Shown here piece after piece: positions 26,254 to 35,772 of a stretch of 64,000 bases of DNA. Made by a program: the position numbers and the translations under genes. The notes under the pieces are model-generated. The model saw only the letters and a list, made by a program, of their open reading frames with translations. It made no database searches and was not told the origin of the DNA. Source of the stretch: Hirschia sp964351655 (GTDB lineage: Bacteria; Pseudomonadota; Alphaproteobacteria; Caulobacterales; Hyphomonadaceae); NCBI GenBank assembly GCA_964351655.1, contig CAYGPD010000010.1, positions 15,134-79,133 on the forward strand, read 5' to 3'. Within the stretch, counting starts at the first letter, position 1. Each line of letters starts with the position of its first letter.

Positions 26254-28260
26254 ATGATAAACACAAAAAGCAGCTCCACCGTGAGCTTGTTCGCACTTTG
26301 CTATGCAATTAGCTTTTCTATCAACGCACACGCAGAAGATGCTAAGCGTATCGAAGATACCATCATTGTAACTTCACTTGCATCTACACAAGCAGCCGAA
26401 GCACTTGTCGCCAAAACACCAGGCGGTGCGGATGTTGTATCTCACGACGAATATGCAGACCGCTTTCTCGTCTCCTTGCGTGACACTCTCGCTTTTTCAC
26501 CCGGTGTATACACGCAACCACGTTATGGTCAGGAAGTACGAATATCCATACGCGGTTCTGGAATCAGTCGCGGCTATCACATGCGCGGATTAACACTTTT
26601 ACAAGATGGCGCACCAATCAACCTTGCTGACGACAATGGCGACTTTCAAGAACTAGAACCCATTTTCTTTGATCATCTTGAAGTGTATCGCGGTTCCAAT
26701 GCTTTGAGATTTGGATCTGGAACTTTGGGAGGCGCTATTAACGGAGTCACTCCAACAGGAAAAACTGGTCAAGGCATATATATTCGCGGAGATATTGGTA
26801 GCTTTAATACAGCTCGCGGTCTCATATCAGGCGGTACGAGCACAGACAAACTAGACGCATGGGGTGCCTTAAGCGCAGACACATCAGACGGTGACCGAGA
26901 CCATGCCAGCAGGCAATCAATACGCTTCCACGGCAATATCGGATACGCTCTTTCTAACAAGATCACGACTCGATTTTACGCGAGTGTAAATCAAATCGAC
27001 CAAGAATTACCCGGTGCACTTACAGAAGAAGAAGTACTGACAGCCCCTAAAACAGGCAACTTCTTCAATGACCAAGCTCGCGATATTGAGTCAGTCCGTA
27101 TCCAAAACCAAACGGTCTTTAATCTTGAGAATAGTGAACTAAAAATTGGCCTCTTCATGAATGATAAGTCTCTTTTTCACCCTATATTTCAAGTTGTTGA
27201 CTACGCCTCATTAGACAAAGGTGGATTTGCGCGTTGGAACTGGATCGGAGATCAATGGGAAATATCTTTAGGTGGTGAAGCTCGATTTGGAGAAATAGAG
27301 TCTAAACGCTATGTCAACAATGACGGACAGAGTGGAGATCTTACCTTTGATGCAGACCAAGACGCGTTCACAACCAACGTCTATGGTGAACTACGCTTTA
27401 AGCCAAATGACCAAATCACCCTTATCGGAGGTGGCATTTATGCTAACGGAGAACGTAAACAACACACGACTTTCAACAGCTTTATGGGAGGTCCAATAGA
27501 TGCAAATGGAAAAGCCGATTTCGAAGCATTATCTCCTAAATTCGGCGCTTTGTACGATCTCTCAGACAAAATCCAAATGTATGCAAACTACAGTAAGTCA
27601 ACTGAATTTCCAGGTTTCATAGAACTTGCTCAAGTGGAGTCGTTCGTTCCCATAAAAGCACAAACAGCTTGGACAATAGAGGCTGGAACGAGAGGAAACG
27701 CCGGTATTGCTGAATGGGATATATCTATCTATCGATCTGAAATAGATAATGAAATACTTCAATTCAATGTTGGTCCTGATATTCCCGCGTCCACATTCAA
27801 CGCAAATGAAACCATTCACCAAGGGATAGAGGCAGGACTTCTACTACAGATAAGTAAGTTGTTACGGCTACGCCAAGTCTATCAATATTCAGACTTCAAA
27901 TTTGATAACGACATACAATATGGCAACAACGCCTTACCGGTTGTTCCAGAGCATGTTTATCGCACCGAATTACGCGTCGGTTCAAATAAAATAAGTGTCT
28001 CACCAAGTTTGGAGTGGGTACCGGAAGGGCCATATGCAGACTATACAAACGGCAATAAGCTCGATGGATATGTACTCCTTGGTATGACGGCTAGGTTCAG
28101 TGTTACTAAGAATATTGATTTCGTTTTAGATGCTAGAAATCTAACGGATGAAAAAGCGATTGGTGACATAAGTGCAGTGATAAGTAGTGATGTGAACTCA
28201 CGTATTTATACGCCTATAGAACGCCGCGCTGTGTTTGGAAGTATTCGCGCCCGCTTCTAA
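26254..28260 (+). CDS. TonB-dependent receptor, probably for a metal or metal chelate
   Basis: A 668-residue outer-membrane receptor. The signal peptide ends near INAHA-EDAK, and a TonB box is in DTIIVTSLA. The plug shows LRDTLAFSPGVYTQPRYG, ISIRGSGISRG, LLQDGAPINLADDNGDF, and LEVYRGSNALRFGSGTLGGAIN. The barrel ends in GSIRARF. It belongs to the FecA/copper-receptor-like size class rather than the long sugar class. The adjacent DUF2946 gene suggests copper or another metal, but the ligand is not proven by sequence. No ribosome-binding site stands out before the ATG. Confidence 0.88.
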   Translation: MINTKSSSTVSLFALCYAISFSINAHAEDAKRIEDTIIVTSLASTQAAEALVAKTPGGADVVSHDEYADRFLVSLRDTLAFSPGVYTQPRYGQEVRISIRGSGISRGYHMRGLTLLQDGAPINLADDNGDFQELEPIFFDHLEVYRGSNALRFGSGTLGGAINGVTPTGKTGQGIYIRGDIGSFNTARGLISGGTSTDKLDAWGALSADTSDGDRDHASRQSIRFHGNIGYALSNKITTRFYASVNQIDQELPGALTEEEVLTAPKTGNFFNDQARDIESVRIQNQTVFNLENSELKIGLFMNDKSLFHPIFQVVDYASLDKGGFARWNWIGDQWEISLGGEARFGEIESKRYVNNDGQSGDLTFDADQDAFTTNVYGELRFKPNDQITLIGGGIYANGERKQHTTFNSFMGGPIDANGKADFEALSPKFGALYDLSDKIQMYANYSKSTEFPGFIELAQVESFVPIKAQTAWTIEAGTRGNAGIAEWDISIYRSEIDNEILQFNVGPDIPASTFNANETIHQGIEAGLLLQISKLLRLRQVYQYSDFKFDNDIQYGNNALPVVPEHVYRTELRVGSNKISVSPSLEWVPEGPYADYTNGNKLDGYVLLGMTARFSVTKNIDFVLDARNLTDEKAIGDISAVISSDVNSRIYTPIERRAVFGSIRARF

Positions 28261-28275
28261 AGTTGTCCGATTACA

Positions 28276-28331
28276 GGGCTGTAAGTATAAACAATTCTTC
28301 AGAAACTTGCAGCCCGATAACTTTTTGTTTT
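28276..28331 (+). terminator. Possible terminator after the TonB receptor
   Basis: A 10-bp stem (GGGCTGTAAG with CTTGCAGCCC, one G-U pair) spans 28276-28315 with a 20-nt loop, followed after 6 nt by TTTTTGTTTT. The loop is long, so efficiency is uncertain. It fits the boundary between the receptor gene and the efflux operon that starts at 28474. The remainder of this 213-nt gap must hold the efflux promoter. Confidence 0.5.
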
Positions 28332-28473
28332 CTAGAAAAAAACTTGAAATTTATCCTGGTTCAGCGACGGATTCTTTTCATGTCCAACGTATAATCTTAA
28401 ATCGCAACTGTTACTGCGAGAGAAGTAGAGCTTGTTGCCACCATAGCAAGGCTAAGACGTTTAAGGAATTAGG

Positions 28474-29940
28474 ATGCAAAAGCGCACTTTATATATCAGT
28501 GTAGGAATAGCAGCAGTACTTGCTGCATCGGTTTACCTAACACGTAGCACCGCTTCCGTTGATCAATCCAAATACCAAATTGAAACAGCTGCGGTTGAAC
28601 AAGGCGATGTTGCTCGCTTAGTTTCTGCTTCAGGCGCTGTTCGTGCTTTGACTACAGTGGAAGTTGGCTCCCAAGTATCTGGTCAGATAATCGAGCTTCT
28701 CGTCGATTATAACAGCGAAGTAACTGAAAATCAGATTATTGCAAAGATTGATCCTCAATCATTCCAATCACGCGTCGCTTCAGCCCAAGCTGATGTTGAT
28801 AGCGCACGCGCCAACCTTCAAGTCCAGCAAGCTTCCATTGATCGTGCGGCAGCAAATCTGCAAAAATATGAAAAAGATTACGAGCGACAAACGGCATTGT
28901 TTAAAGAAAATGCCATCTCGCTTACTACATTAGAAGATACAGAACGCCAGTTGCAGGTCGCAAAGGCCGACCTTGCTGTTGCAGATGCTCAACTCACATC
29001 CTCACGTGCGGCATTGTCACAACGCTTGGCAAGCCTTCAATCAGCCGATCTAGACCTTGAACGTAGCATTATTCGCTCGCCTATCAACGGAGTCGTTATC
29101 GAAAGAAGTGTAGACGTTGGACAAACCGTTGCTGCATCATTTTCCGCACCAGTGCTCTTCAAAATTGCAAACGATCTAAGTGATATCCGAATAGATGCCG
29201 CTGTTGTCGAAGGCGACATAGGCGGAATAGATTCAGGTGATCCCGTTACATTTAAGGTCGACGCCTACCCCGACATGACTTTTGAGGGTGTCGTTGAACA
29301 AGTTAGGCTGGCATCAGAAACCCTGCAAAATGTCGTCACATATACCGTTGTAATAGCAGCAAAAAACGAGAAAAACATTCTCCTTCCTGGTATGACAGCT
29401 AACGTAGAGATCACAGCAGATAAACGTGAGAACGTACTTAGATTAGCCGAAACAGCGACACGGTTCAGACCTCCCAGCAACGGACCAACCATTATAGAAA
29501 ACTCAGTGGAAAGTTCTAACAAACGCCCCCAAAGCGCTCCTGCAGATCGAATTCTAAGTGGTCTAAACATAAGTACTGATCGAAAATCTGAGATTGCCAC
29601 CCTACTACGTGCTCAATTCGAAAACATGAGCCAACCATCAGGTGGTGGCCCTGGGCCAGGTATGGATCGCAATGCTATGCGGCAACAAATGCAAGCGAAG
29701 GTGGATAATATATTGCGTGAAAAGCTCACTGATGATGAGTTTAAAACTTACAAAGAGTCCCAAAACAAACAAACTGATCAACGGCGTATAGAATTGTACC
29801 AGCAATCTGGTACCTCAAGCCTACAAAAAGCAAATGTTGTGATTGGTTTGTCTGACGGCAAATATGTAGAGGTTATCCGAGGGGCAGAAGAAGGTGATGA
29901 ATTTGTTTCGCGGTTAACTGTACAATCAACAGACAAATAA
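28474..29940 (+). CDS. MacA-like periplasmic adaptor of an ABC-type tripartite efflux pump
   Basis: A 488-residue membrane-fusion protein with an N-terminal membrane anchor (LYISVGIAAVLAASVYL), lipoyl half-motifs (VEVGSQVSGQIIELLVDYNSEV and SPINGVVIERSVDVGQTV), a long coiled-coil hairpin (about 105-200) and a barrel domain. Compared with MacA (about 370) it has roughly 110 extra residues (about 345-455) before the final strand. They are helical, with a Gly/Pro/Met-rich centre (SGGGPGPGMDRNAMRQQMQ) and a line resembling LTxxQ proteins (KLTDDEFKTYKESQNKQ). It is followed 2 nt later by the ATPase gene. Cargo unknown: drug, peptide or lipid. Confidence 0.9.
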   Translation: MQKRTLYISVGIAAVLAASVYLTRSTASVDQSKYQIETAAVEQGDVARLVSASGAVRALTTVEVGSQVSGQIIELLVDYNSEVTENQIIAKIDPQSFQSRVASAQADVDSARANLQVQQASIDRAAANLQKYEKDYERQTALFKENAISLTTLEDTERQLQVAKADLAVADAQLTSSRAALSQRLASLQSADLDLERSIIRSPINGVVIERSVDVGQTVAASFSAPVLFKIANDLSDIRIDAAVVEGDIGGIDSGDPVTFKVDAYPDMTFEGVVEQVRLASETLQNVVTYTVVIAAKNEKNILLPGMTANVEITADKRENVLRLAETATRFRPPSNGPTIIENSVESSNKRPQSAPADRILSGLNISTDRKSEIATLLRAQFENMSQPSGGGPGPGMDRNAMRQQMQAKVDNILREKLTDDEFKTYKESQNKQTDQRRIELYQQSGTSSLQKANVVIGLSDGKYVEVIRGAEEGDEFVSRLTVQSTDK

Positions 29941-29942
29941 CC

Positions 29943-30641
29943 ATGACAAATAACCAACCTCTTATTCAGTGTAAAAAGCTGACCAAAACATATGTTATGG
30001 GTACACAAGAAGTGCATGCTTTGCGCGGCGTCGATGTTGAATTTCATGCGGGTGAAATGACAGCAATCATGGGACCTTCTGGCTCAGGAAAATCGACACT
30101 AATGAATTTAATTGGTGCACTAGACGTTCCCACTTCAGGAAGTCTTTTTATCAATGGCAAAGAACTCGCAACTATGAAACCAGATAAATTGGCTGATATC
30201 CGGAATGAAACTATAGGCTTTGTATTTCAACAATTTAATCTACTCGGTCGCGCTTCAGCTCTGACGAATGTTAAATTACCACTGCGCTACTCACGAACTC
30301 CTATTACTGACATTGATGCGAGAGCAGAAGAATGCCTCCGAATGGTTGGCCTTGGTGACCGAATGGATCACCGACCTATGCAACTTTCAGGTGGGCAACA
30401 ACAGCGTGTCGCGATCGCGCGCGCACTCGCTGGATCTCCGAAAATTATTCTAGCGGATGAGCCTACTGGAGCACTTGATACAAAAACCTCAGTGGAAATC
30501 ATGGAATTACTAACTGGCCTTAGTGCACAAGGAATTACCGTAATTCTTGTCACCCATGAACAAGAAGTTGCGGACTATGCCGGAAGGCAGATAGACTTTC
30601 GGGACGGCGAAATTGAACGAGATACGCGGAGGTCATCATGA
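29943..30641 (+). CDS. MacB/LolD-type ABC transporter ATP-binding protein
   Basis: A 232-residue ATPase. Walker A is GPSGSGKST, the Q-loop is VFQQFNLL, the signature is LSGGQQQRVAIARAL, Walker B is ILADEPTGALD and the switch His is in VTHEQEVA. In E. coli MacB this domain is fused to the permease; here the two are separate genes overlapping by 4 nt (ATGA). It powers the efflux system made with the adjacent adaptor, permease and outer-membrane factor. Confidence 0.94.
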   Translation: MTNNQPLIQCKKLTKTYVMGTQEVHALRGVDVEFHAGEMTAIMGPSGSGKSTLMNLIGALDVPTSGSLFINGKELATMKPDKLADIRNETIGFVFQQFNLLGRASALTNVKLPLRYSRTPITDIDARAEECLRMVGLGDRMDHRPMQLSGGQQQRVAIARALAGSPKIILADEPTGALDTKTSVEIMELLTGLSAQGITVILVTHEQEVADYAGRQIDFRDGEIERDTRRSS

Positions 30642-31867
30642 AACTTCGTGTTGCCTTGCAGTCAGCTTTGGAAGCGCTTGCCGCCAACCCGTTGAGGAGT
30701 TTCCTCACAATGTTCGGAATTATGGTTGGAGTAGCGTCCGTTATGGCGATGATGGCCATTAGCGAAGGCGCGGCTAGGCAAGTTGATGCGCAAATTTCAT
30801 CTTTGGGTGCAAATAACTTAACGATTCGGCCAGGTTCTTCTATCAGAGGTGGCCGTTCCTCCGGTACTGGTGGGCGTACTCCTTTCAGTGAACACGAAGT
30901 TGAAGAGCTACAGTTAGAGCCCTATGCTCTTGCTGTTTCCGCAAGAAACAACGGAAGTGTTACAGTCGTTGCAGGAGAGATGAACTGGATAACGAGCTTA
31001 GAAGGTGTAAATACTGATTATTTCATATCACAGTCCCTCAACACAGTTGAAGGGCGCCTTTTTGACGAACGAGAACAAAGTTCTGGAGCTGCGTACGCAG
31101 TAATCGGCAGTACGATTGTAGAAAACCTATTTGAAGGCACAAACCCGATTGGGCAACGGATCCGTGTAAATAATGTTCCATTAGAAGTTATTGGCGTTTT
31201 GGAAAGTAAAGGCCAATCGAATTTTGGGAGTGATCGTGACGACGTTATCCTGACGCCAATCACAACTGCCCGCAACAGAATATTAGGCTCTCACCCAACC
31301 GTAGCTAAAAATGTAAGTTCTATAGAAGTTTCTGTCCGTGAAGGATACGACATGACAGAAGTTCAAGAATTAATAGAAGAAAAATTAAGAGAAATACGAA
31401 ATATACGTCCAGGAGCTGAAGATGACTTCAGCGTATTTAACATTGCAGATTTTATTCGGGCTCGATCCAGTACTCAAGCGACCTTCGGTGTTCTGCTGGC
31501 ATTCACAGCGGCGGTCTCCCTCATTGTGGGAGGTGTCGGCGTAATGAACATCATGCTTGTTTCTGTTACTGAGCGAACAAGAGAAATTGGGTTGCGTATG
31601 GCCATTGGCGCACGAAAAGTTGATATACTTGGGCAGTTTCTTATTGAAGCAATTACGCTATGCCTAATTGGTGGCTTGATTGGATCCGGATTAGGCGTTG
31701 GCGCTGCTGAGCTAGCAGCTAATCTGGGTGACTTTCCAGTTAATATTTCTTTTCCGATTGCGCTCATAGCAATTGGTGCATCCGTTCTAATTGGCCTTTT
31801 CTTTGGCTTCTTCCCTGCTCGGCGCGCTGCGCAACTAAACCCAATTGAGGCCTTAAGGCATGACTAA
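30638..31867 (+). CDS. MacB/FtsX-type ABC transporter permease
   Basis: A 409-residue permease: one N-terminal membrane helix (LRSFLTMFGIMVGVASVMAMM), a large periplasmic MacB domain (about 50-280) and three C-terminal helices with the FtsX motif MNIMLVSVTERTREIGLRMAIGA. The ending PARRAAQLNPIEALRHD is typical. This class does not transport across the inner membrane but drives periplasmic substrates through a TolC-type channel by a mechanical cycle. It overlaps the outer-membrane factor gene by 8 nt. Confidence 0.93.
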   Translation: MKLRVALQSALEALAANPLRSFLTMFGIMVGVASVMAMMAISEGAARQVDAQISSLGANNLTIRPGSSIRGGRSSGTGGRTPFSEHEVEELQLEPYALAVSARNNGSVTVVAGEMNWITSLEGVNTDYFISQSLNTVEGRLFDEREQSSGAAYAVIGSTIVENLFEGTNPIGQRIRVNNVPLEVIGVLESKGQSNFGSDRDDVILTPITTARNRILGSHPTVAKNVSSIEVSVREGYDMTEVQELIEEKLREIRNIRPGAEDDFSVFNIADFIRARSSTQATFGVLLAFTAAVSLIVGGVGVMNIMLVSVTERTREIGLRMAIGARKVDILGQFLIEAITLCLIGGLIGSGLGVGAAELAANLGDFPVNISFPIALIAIGASVLIGLFFGFFPARRAAQLNPIEALRHD

Positions 31868-33269
31868 CATTTCAACGAAAGCACTTATCAGCGCATCAAT
31901 TATTGTTTTATCTGGATGCGCTACTGGGGCAAATATAACTCTTTCGACTGAGCAACTGCAAAATGAAATGAGCCTTCTCAATGCACCCAAAAATTGGGCT
32001 TTTGGCTCGCAATTAGATACTCAAATTGCAGAAAATTGGTCTGCAATTATAGATGACCAAGAGCTAAATGAATTGATCAGTGAAGCACTGAGAAATAATC
32101 CATCTTTAAAAGTTAGTGCAGAGAATGTTATCCGATCACAAATTCTATTGAATCAATCCGGGGCTGCAAGACTACCAACGCTATCCTCTACTCTTTCGAC
32201 GAGTGGCCGCTCAGTTCTTGATTACATTGATATAGGTGAATCATACTCTGCAAGCTTAAACGCAAGTTGGGAAATAGATTTGTGGGGTCAGATCCGCTCA
32301 AACGTTATGAGTGCTGAATATGATCTTGAGGGTGCAAAGTCTGTATACAATAGTGCCAAACAATCCCTCACTGCAGACGTTATCCGCGCATATACAAACC
32401 TTGTTGAAGCCAAGAGCCGCAGAGACCTCTCCAGCGCTACACTAGATGCTCTGGTAGAAACACTTCGTATCGTTGACGTAAGATTTGAGTTTGGAAATGC
32501 AAACCATAGAGAGCAAGTCTTGGCGCAATCTGATGTAGCAAGCGCGCAAGACAATTTAGCAGTAGCTGAGGCAAATGTCCGTTCAGCTGTTCGGTCTTTA
32601 GAGGTATTATTAGGGCGATACCCAGACGCCACACTTACTATATCCGATAAATTTCCAACGGTAGCCACGACTATAGCAGCAGGACAACCTGCGGATCTAC
32701 TGCGTAGACGACCTGACGTGCTTAGTGCCGAATACAATGTGCGCGCAGCATTTGCAGATCAGGCAGCTACAATCGCAAGCAAATGGCCTTCTCTACGCTT
32801 AAGCAGCGATCTGGCCTCTTCAGTCGACAATATCGGTGACTTACTTGATCCTGCAGACCTCGCATTGTCATTAGGTGCCCGTCTTGCTGACACATTATTT
32901 GACGGCGGTTTAACCAAAGCTCGAATAGAAGCAGCAGAATCTGTTAGTCGCCAATCAATTCGTTCTTATGGTCAAATTGTGCTTGATGCCTACGCAGACG
33001 TTGAATACGCACTCGACACAATTAAACTACTAGATGAGCGCTATGAGTATGTTCTAAAAGCCGCTGAAGCTTCACGGGAAACACTACGTCTCGCTGAAAT
33101 ACAGTATAAAGCTGGTGATTTTGAACTTCTCGACGTTTTAACGTTCCGCCAGCGTAGTTTTCAATCTGATCAGGCTTTGCTTTCTGTAAAACGTCAACTC
33201 ATCGATGCTCGCATTGCGTTGTATCTTGCTCTTGGTGGAGGGGCATTCGTCGACGCAGAAGCTGAGTAA
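31860..33269 (+). CDS. NodT/TolC-family outer-membrane efflux lipoprotein
   Basis: A 469-residue outer-membrane factor. The signal ends with a lipobox-like IVLSGC (Cys about 20), as in the NodT group. Family lines include WEIDLWGQIRSNV, RRRPDVLSAEYNVRAAFADQAA and the closing LLDVLTFRQRSFQSDQALLSVKRQLIDARIALYLALGGG region. It is the last gene of the adaptor-ATPase-permease-channel operon and provides the exit duct. Confidence 0.92.
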   Translation: MTNISTKALISASIIVLSGCATGANITLSTEQLQNEMSLLNAPKNWAFGSQLDTQIAENWSAIIDDQELNELISEALRNNPSLKVSAENVIRSQILLNQSGAARLPTLSSTLSTSGRSVLDYIDIGESYSASLNASWEIDLWGQIRSNVMSAEYDLEGAKSVYNSAKQSLTADVIRAYTNLVEAKSRRDLSSATLDALVETLRIVDVRFEFGNANHREQVLAQSDVASAQDNLAVAEANVRSAVRSLEVLLGRYPDATLTISDKFPTVATTIAAGQPADLLRRRPDVLSAEYNVRAAFADQAATIASKWPSLRLSSDLASSVDNIGDLLDPADLALSLGARLADTLFDGGLTKARIEAAESVSRQSIRSYGQIVLDAYADVEYALDTIKLLDERYEYVLKAAEASRETLRLAEIQYKAGDFELLDVLTFRQRSFQSDQALLSVKRQLIDARIALYLALGGGAFVDAEAE

Positions 33270-33428
33270 GGCCCATCAAGCATCTCATCGAATTTATTTG
33301 AACAGCTCGTGAAACATTCAATACCTGAAGTATGAATCGAAACACTTTTTCGGAAGTGACTCGGTTGCTTCAACACGAAACACCTGTAAACAAAAAATGC
33401 AATATTTCCAATAAGTCAAACAACGTGA

Positions 33429-33503
33429 TGGTGCCCGAGGGCGGAATCGAACCACCGACACGAGGATTTTCAATCCTCTGCTCTACCCCTGAGCTACTCG
33501 GGC
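33429..33503 (-). tRNA. tRNA-Phe (GAA)
   Basis: A complete 75-nt cloverleaf on the minus strand: acceptor GCCCGAG/CTCGGGC, D stem GCTC/GAGC, anticodon stem GAGGA/TCCTC around loop TTGAAAA (anticodon GAA), T arm GGTGG-TTCGATT-CCGCC, discriminator A and encoded CCA. It lies downstream of yacG on the same strand. Confidence 0.98.
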
Positions 33504-33575
33504 ACGAGCACCAACAACGTTGTTGAAGCGCGATGTATAATCAAGTGATTTCAGTATGTCTACGGTAAATTTCAA

Positions 33576-33767
33576 TTATCTTTCATCATCCTGTGGAGAT
33601 CTATAAGAAGGAGCATCTTCAGCATCATATAGATCAGGCCCAGGAATGACATAGCTGCCTTTCATCCATCGGTTCAAATCCACATCAGCGCATCGTTTGG
33701 AACAAAAAGGATCAAACTTAGTAGATGCTAACTTATCAGTGCAGTTAGGGCATTTTTTCGAAGTCAC
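33576..33767 (-). CDS. yacG: DNA gyrase inhibitor YacG
   Basis: A 63-residue zinc-finger protein with CPNC near the start and FCSKRCADVDLNRWMKGSYVIPG, the exact YacG pattern (C-x2-C, then C-x3-C). In E. coli YacG binds GyrB and blocks DNA binding by gyrase. Start is GTG at 33767, where the preceding gene's TAG overlaps by one base (TAGTG). It is the last protein gene of the conserved murA-to-yacG cluster. Confidence 0.93.
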   Translation of the reverse strand: MTSKKCPNCTDKLASTKFDPFCSKRCADVDLNRWMKGSYVIPGPDLYDAEDAPSYRSPQDDER

Positions 33768-34846
33768 TAATTCTTTCCTATCTTGTATTCAGTCGTTTGG
33801 ATTGAAGTATCTTGCTCAAATTCAAACCTATGTCCGATTCTGTTCACTAAAGGAATTTTCCATTCTATATACTTACCCGCAAGCCATGAGTGAGTTTCAG
33901 GAGACACTGACACTTTGAATTTGGCACCTCTATCGCTCAATGCCTCTCGTTCTAACGCTTCTATAGCTTTGAGGGCTGCATATTCGGCTGTCGTCTGCAA
34001 AGAATGCAGATATGACACCGGCGAGCAACGACGCGCAATACTCAACTCCAACACACCAAAAGGAGACATTTTAGCAAACTGAGTTTTGCGCCTTAAAAGG
34101 GCTGCCAAATTTTTCTCAAGCTCTTTTGCAATATACTCATTCTGCTGGAAAGTTTTCATCTTCAAAAAGTCTATCGCGACTATACCACCAAGGGACGATA
34201 GAGAAAGCTGATAAGCTAATTCTTCTGCCGCCAACTTATTGGTATCTAAAGCAAATCGTGATCGGTCACCGCTATTTATTCTTCCTCCCGCGTCGATGTC
34301 CACGGCGATTAGCGCACGAGTAGGCTCAACAAATATACGTCCCCCTCCCTGCAGAGGAAAATGGCGTTCTAAGGCTCGCTCAAGCGCTACCTCTGCAACG
34401 TCCCAAGCATGTATGTCATTTACCGTCTCTATAACCGCAACACCATCGTAGAAAGTAGAATCATCAGCTTTTTGCAACAGACCTATATCTCGAGCTTGGT
34501 TTTCCTTAAAAGTGCTGTTTTCCAGAACTGCTACAGCAGATTTGTCATTCCATGCTTCACTTTTGATACGGATATCAACTTTAGAGCCATCAGATGGAAT
34601 AACTTTTCTAGTCTGTAAAAACACGTGATCATTCAGACCTATATCTACAATACAGCCACCTAATCCAGGGTCTTTTGTAATTACACGTCCGCGCCAGATT
34701 TCACCTAGTAGTGGGCGCTTTCCACGCAGGCTCCATGGATCATACAGCAAACGAAAAGCACGCCCGTTAGAATCCACTAAGACGCGACAACACACCCCAA
34801 TGCGATCACTTACATATTCGGTTGCTTGAATAGGTGGAATAGACAT
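33767..34846 (-). CDS. Ribonuclease E/G family protein
   Basis: A 359-residue endoribonuclease-like protein. It has an S1-like segment near the N-terminus (RGRVITKDPGLGGCIVDIGLNDHVFL) and the catalytic metal region. The two Mg-binding aspartates of RNase E match VDIDAG (about residue 200) and AIDFLKM (about 235). It is much shorter than RNase E and lacks the zinc-link and long C-terminal scaffold; this short form is usual between maf and yacG in alphaproteobacteria. It probably takes part in rRNA or tRNA processing. It is coupled to yacG. Confidence 0.88.
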   Translation of the reverse strand: MSIPPIQATEYVSDRIGVCCRVLVDSNGRAFRLLYDPWSLRGKRPLLGEIWRGRVITKDPGLGGCIVDIGLNDHVFLQTRKVIPSDGSKVDIRIKSEAWNDKSAVAVLENSTFKENQARDIGLLQKADDSTFYDGVAVIETVNDIHAWDVAEVALERALERHFPLQGGGRIFVEPTRALIAVDIDAGGRINSGDRSRFALDTNKLAAEELAYQLSLSSLGGIVAIDFLKMKTFQQNEYIAKELEKNLAALLRRKTQFAKMSPFGVLELSIARRCSPVSYLHSLQTTAEYAALKAIEALEREALSDRGAKFKVSVSPETHSWLAGKYIEWKIPLVNRIGHRFEFEQDTSIQTTEYKIGKN

Positions 34847-34859
34847 TTTCTACATCTTT

Positions 34860-35483
34860 TCAGATTGTTGGAGCGAAATACCCAAGCCCTTGTAGCATAT
34901 TGCGCACTTCATAGAGCGGCAAACCAACAATTGATGTATATGATCCAGAGATATGGGTAACATACGCCCCAGCAAGCCCCTGAATAGCGTATCCACCAGC
35001 AATACCGCGCCATTCTTCACTGCGTATGTATGTTTCGCATTCTACTTGCGTTAAACGCTTAAATGTCACGCGTGTTTCTATTGTGCTAGTGGACTGCTTG
35101 CCATCTGGTACTATCACGCTCACCCCAGTGAATACGCGATGCGACCTACCTGATAGTAGCTTTAGACATGCATGCGCCTCGTCTTCTGTTTCTGTCTTTG
35201 GAAGTATACGCCGACCAACTCCAACAACGGTGTCAGCCGCAAGCACAAAAGCTTTGCTTTGTAAAAGAGACGCAACAGCAAGACATTTTTGCGCTGCCAG
35301 CCTCGAAGCCAACGGACGAGGTTGTTCGTTTAGTAATGGGGTTTCATCTAAATCAGCCGGCTGAATGGCATCAGGTGTGATGCCTATTTGCGCTAACAAA
35401 TCTAGCCGCCGCGGGCTTGCGCTTGCAAGCACAAGCCTATGCGGCAGTTTTGTCGATTCAATATCAGACGTAATTTTCGTCAC
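34860..35483 (-). CDS. maf: Maf family nucleoside-triphosphate pyrophosphatase
   Basis: A 207-residue house-cleaning pyrophosphatase. The family motif ASASPRRLDLLAQ appears at about residue 20, with LAADTVVGVGRRILPKTETEDEA and GIAGGYAIQGLAG further on. Maf proteins hydrolyse dTTP/UTP or modified nucleotides; the subfamily is not resolved here. Start is GTG at 35483, with no obvious ribosome-binding site, 7 nt after infA. Confidence 0.93.
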   Translation of the reverse strand: MTKITSDIESTKLPHRLVLASASPRRLDLLAQIGITPDAIQPADLDETPLLNEQPRPLASRLAAQKCLAVASLLQSKAFVLAADTVVGVGRRILPKTETEDEAHACLKLLSGRSHRVFTGVSVIVPDGKQSTSTIETRVTFKRLTQVECETYIRSEEWRGIAGGYAIQGLAGAYVTHISGSYTSIVGLPLYEVRNMLQGLGYFAPTI

Positions 35484-35490
35484 TGATTTA

Positions 35491-35709
35491 TTATTTGAAA
35501 CGATAAGTAATACGACCTTTAGTCAGGTCATAAGGTGTCATTTCAACAAGCACTTTATCGCCAGTTAAAACACGGATACGATTCTTACGCATCTTGCCCG
35601 CTGTATGAGCAATGATTTCGTGATCATTTTCCAATTTAACGCGGAACGTCGCATTAGGTAGCAACTCCACAATTGTGCCGGAAAATTCTAATAGTTCTTC
35701 TTTCGCCAT
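35491..35709 (-). CDS. infA: Translation initiation factor IF-1
   Basis: A 72-residue OB-fold protein with the nearly invariant IF-1 sequence: MAKEELLEFSGTIVE, then LPNATFRVKLENDHEIIAH, GKMRKNRIRVLTGDKV and TPYDLTKGRITYR. A strong ribosome-binding site (GAGGA) precedes the ATG. It assists assembly of the 30S initiation complex. Sequence and length leave no doubt. Confidence 0.99.
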   Translation of the reverse strand: MAKEELLEFSGTIVELLPNATFRVKLENDHEIIAHTAGKMRKNRIRVLTGDKVLVEMTPYDLTKGRITYRFK

Positions 35710-35772
35710 TCAGTCCTCGTTCGACCTGCGAACTTTAAGATATTCGCAATAATACATATAAGGGTCTTATAA

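Noticed and set aside
33332..33526. Short plus-strand frame of 64 codons
   Set aside because: It runs through the tRNA-Phe gene in antisense and has no protein-like character.
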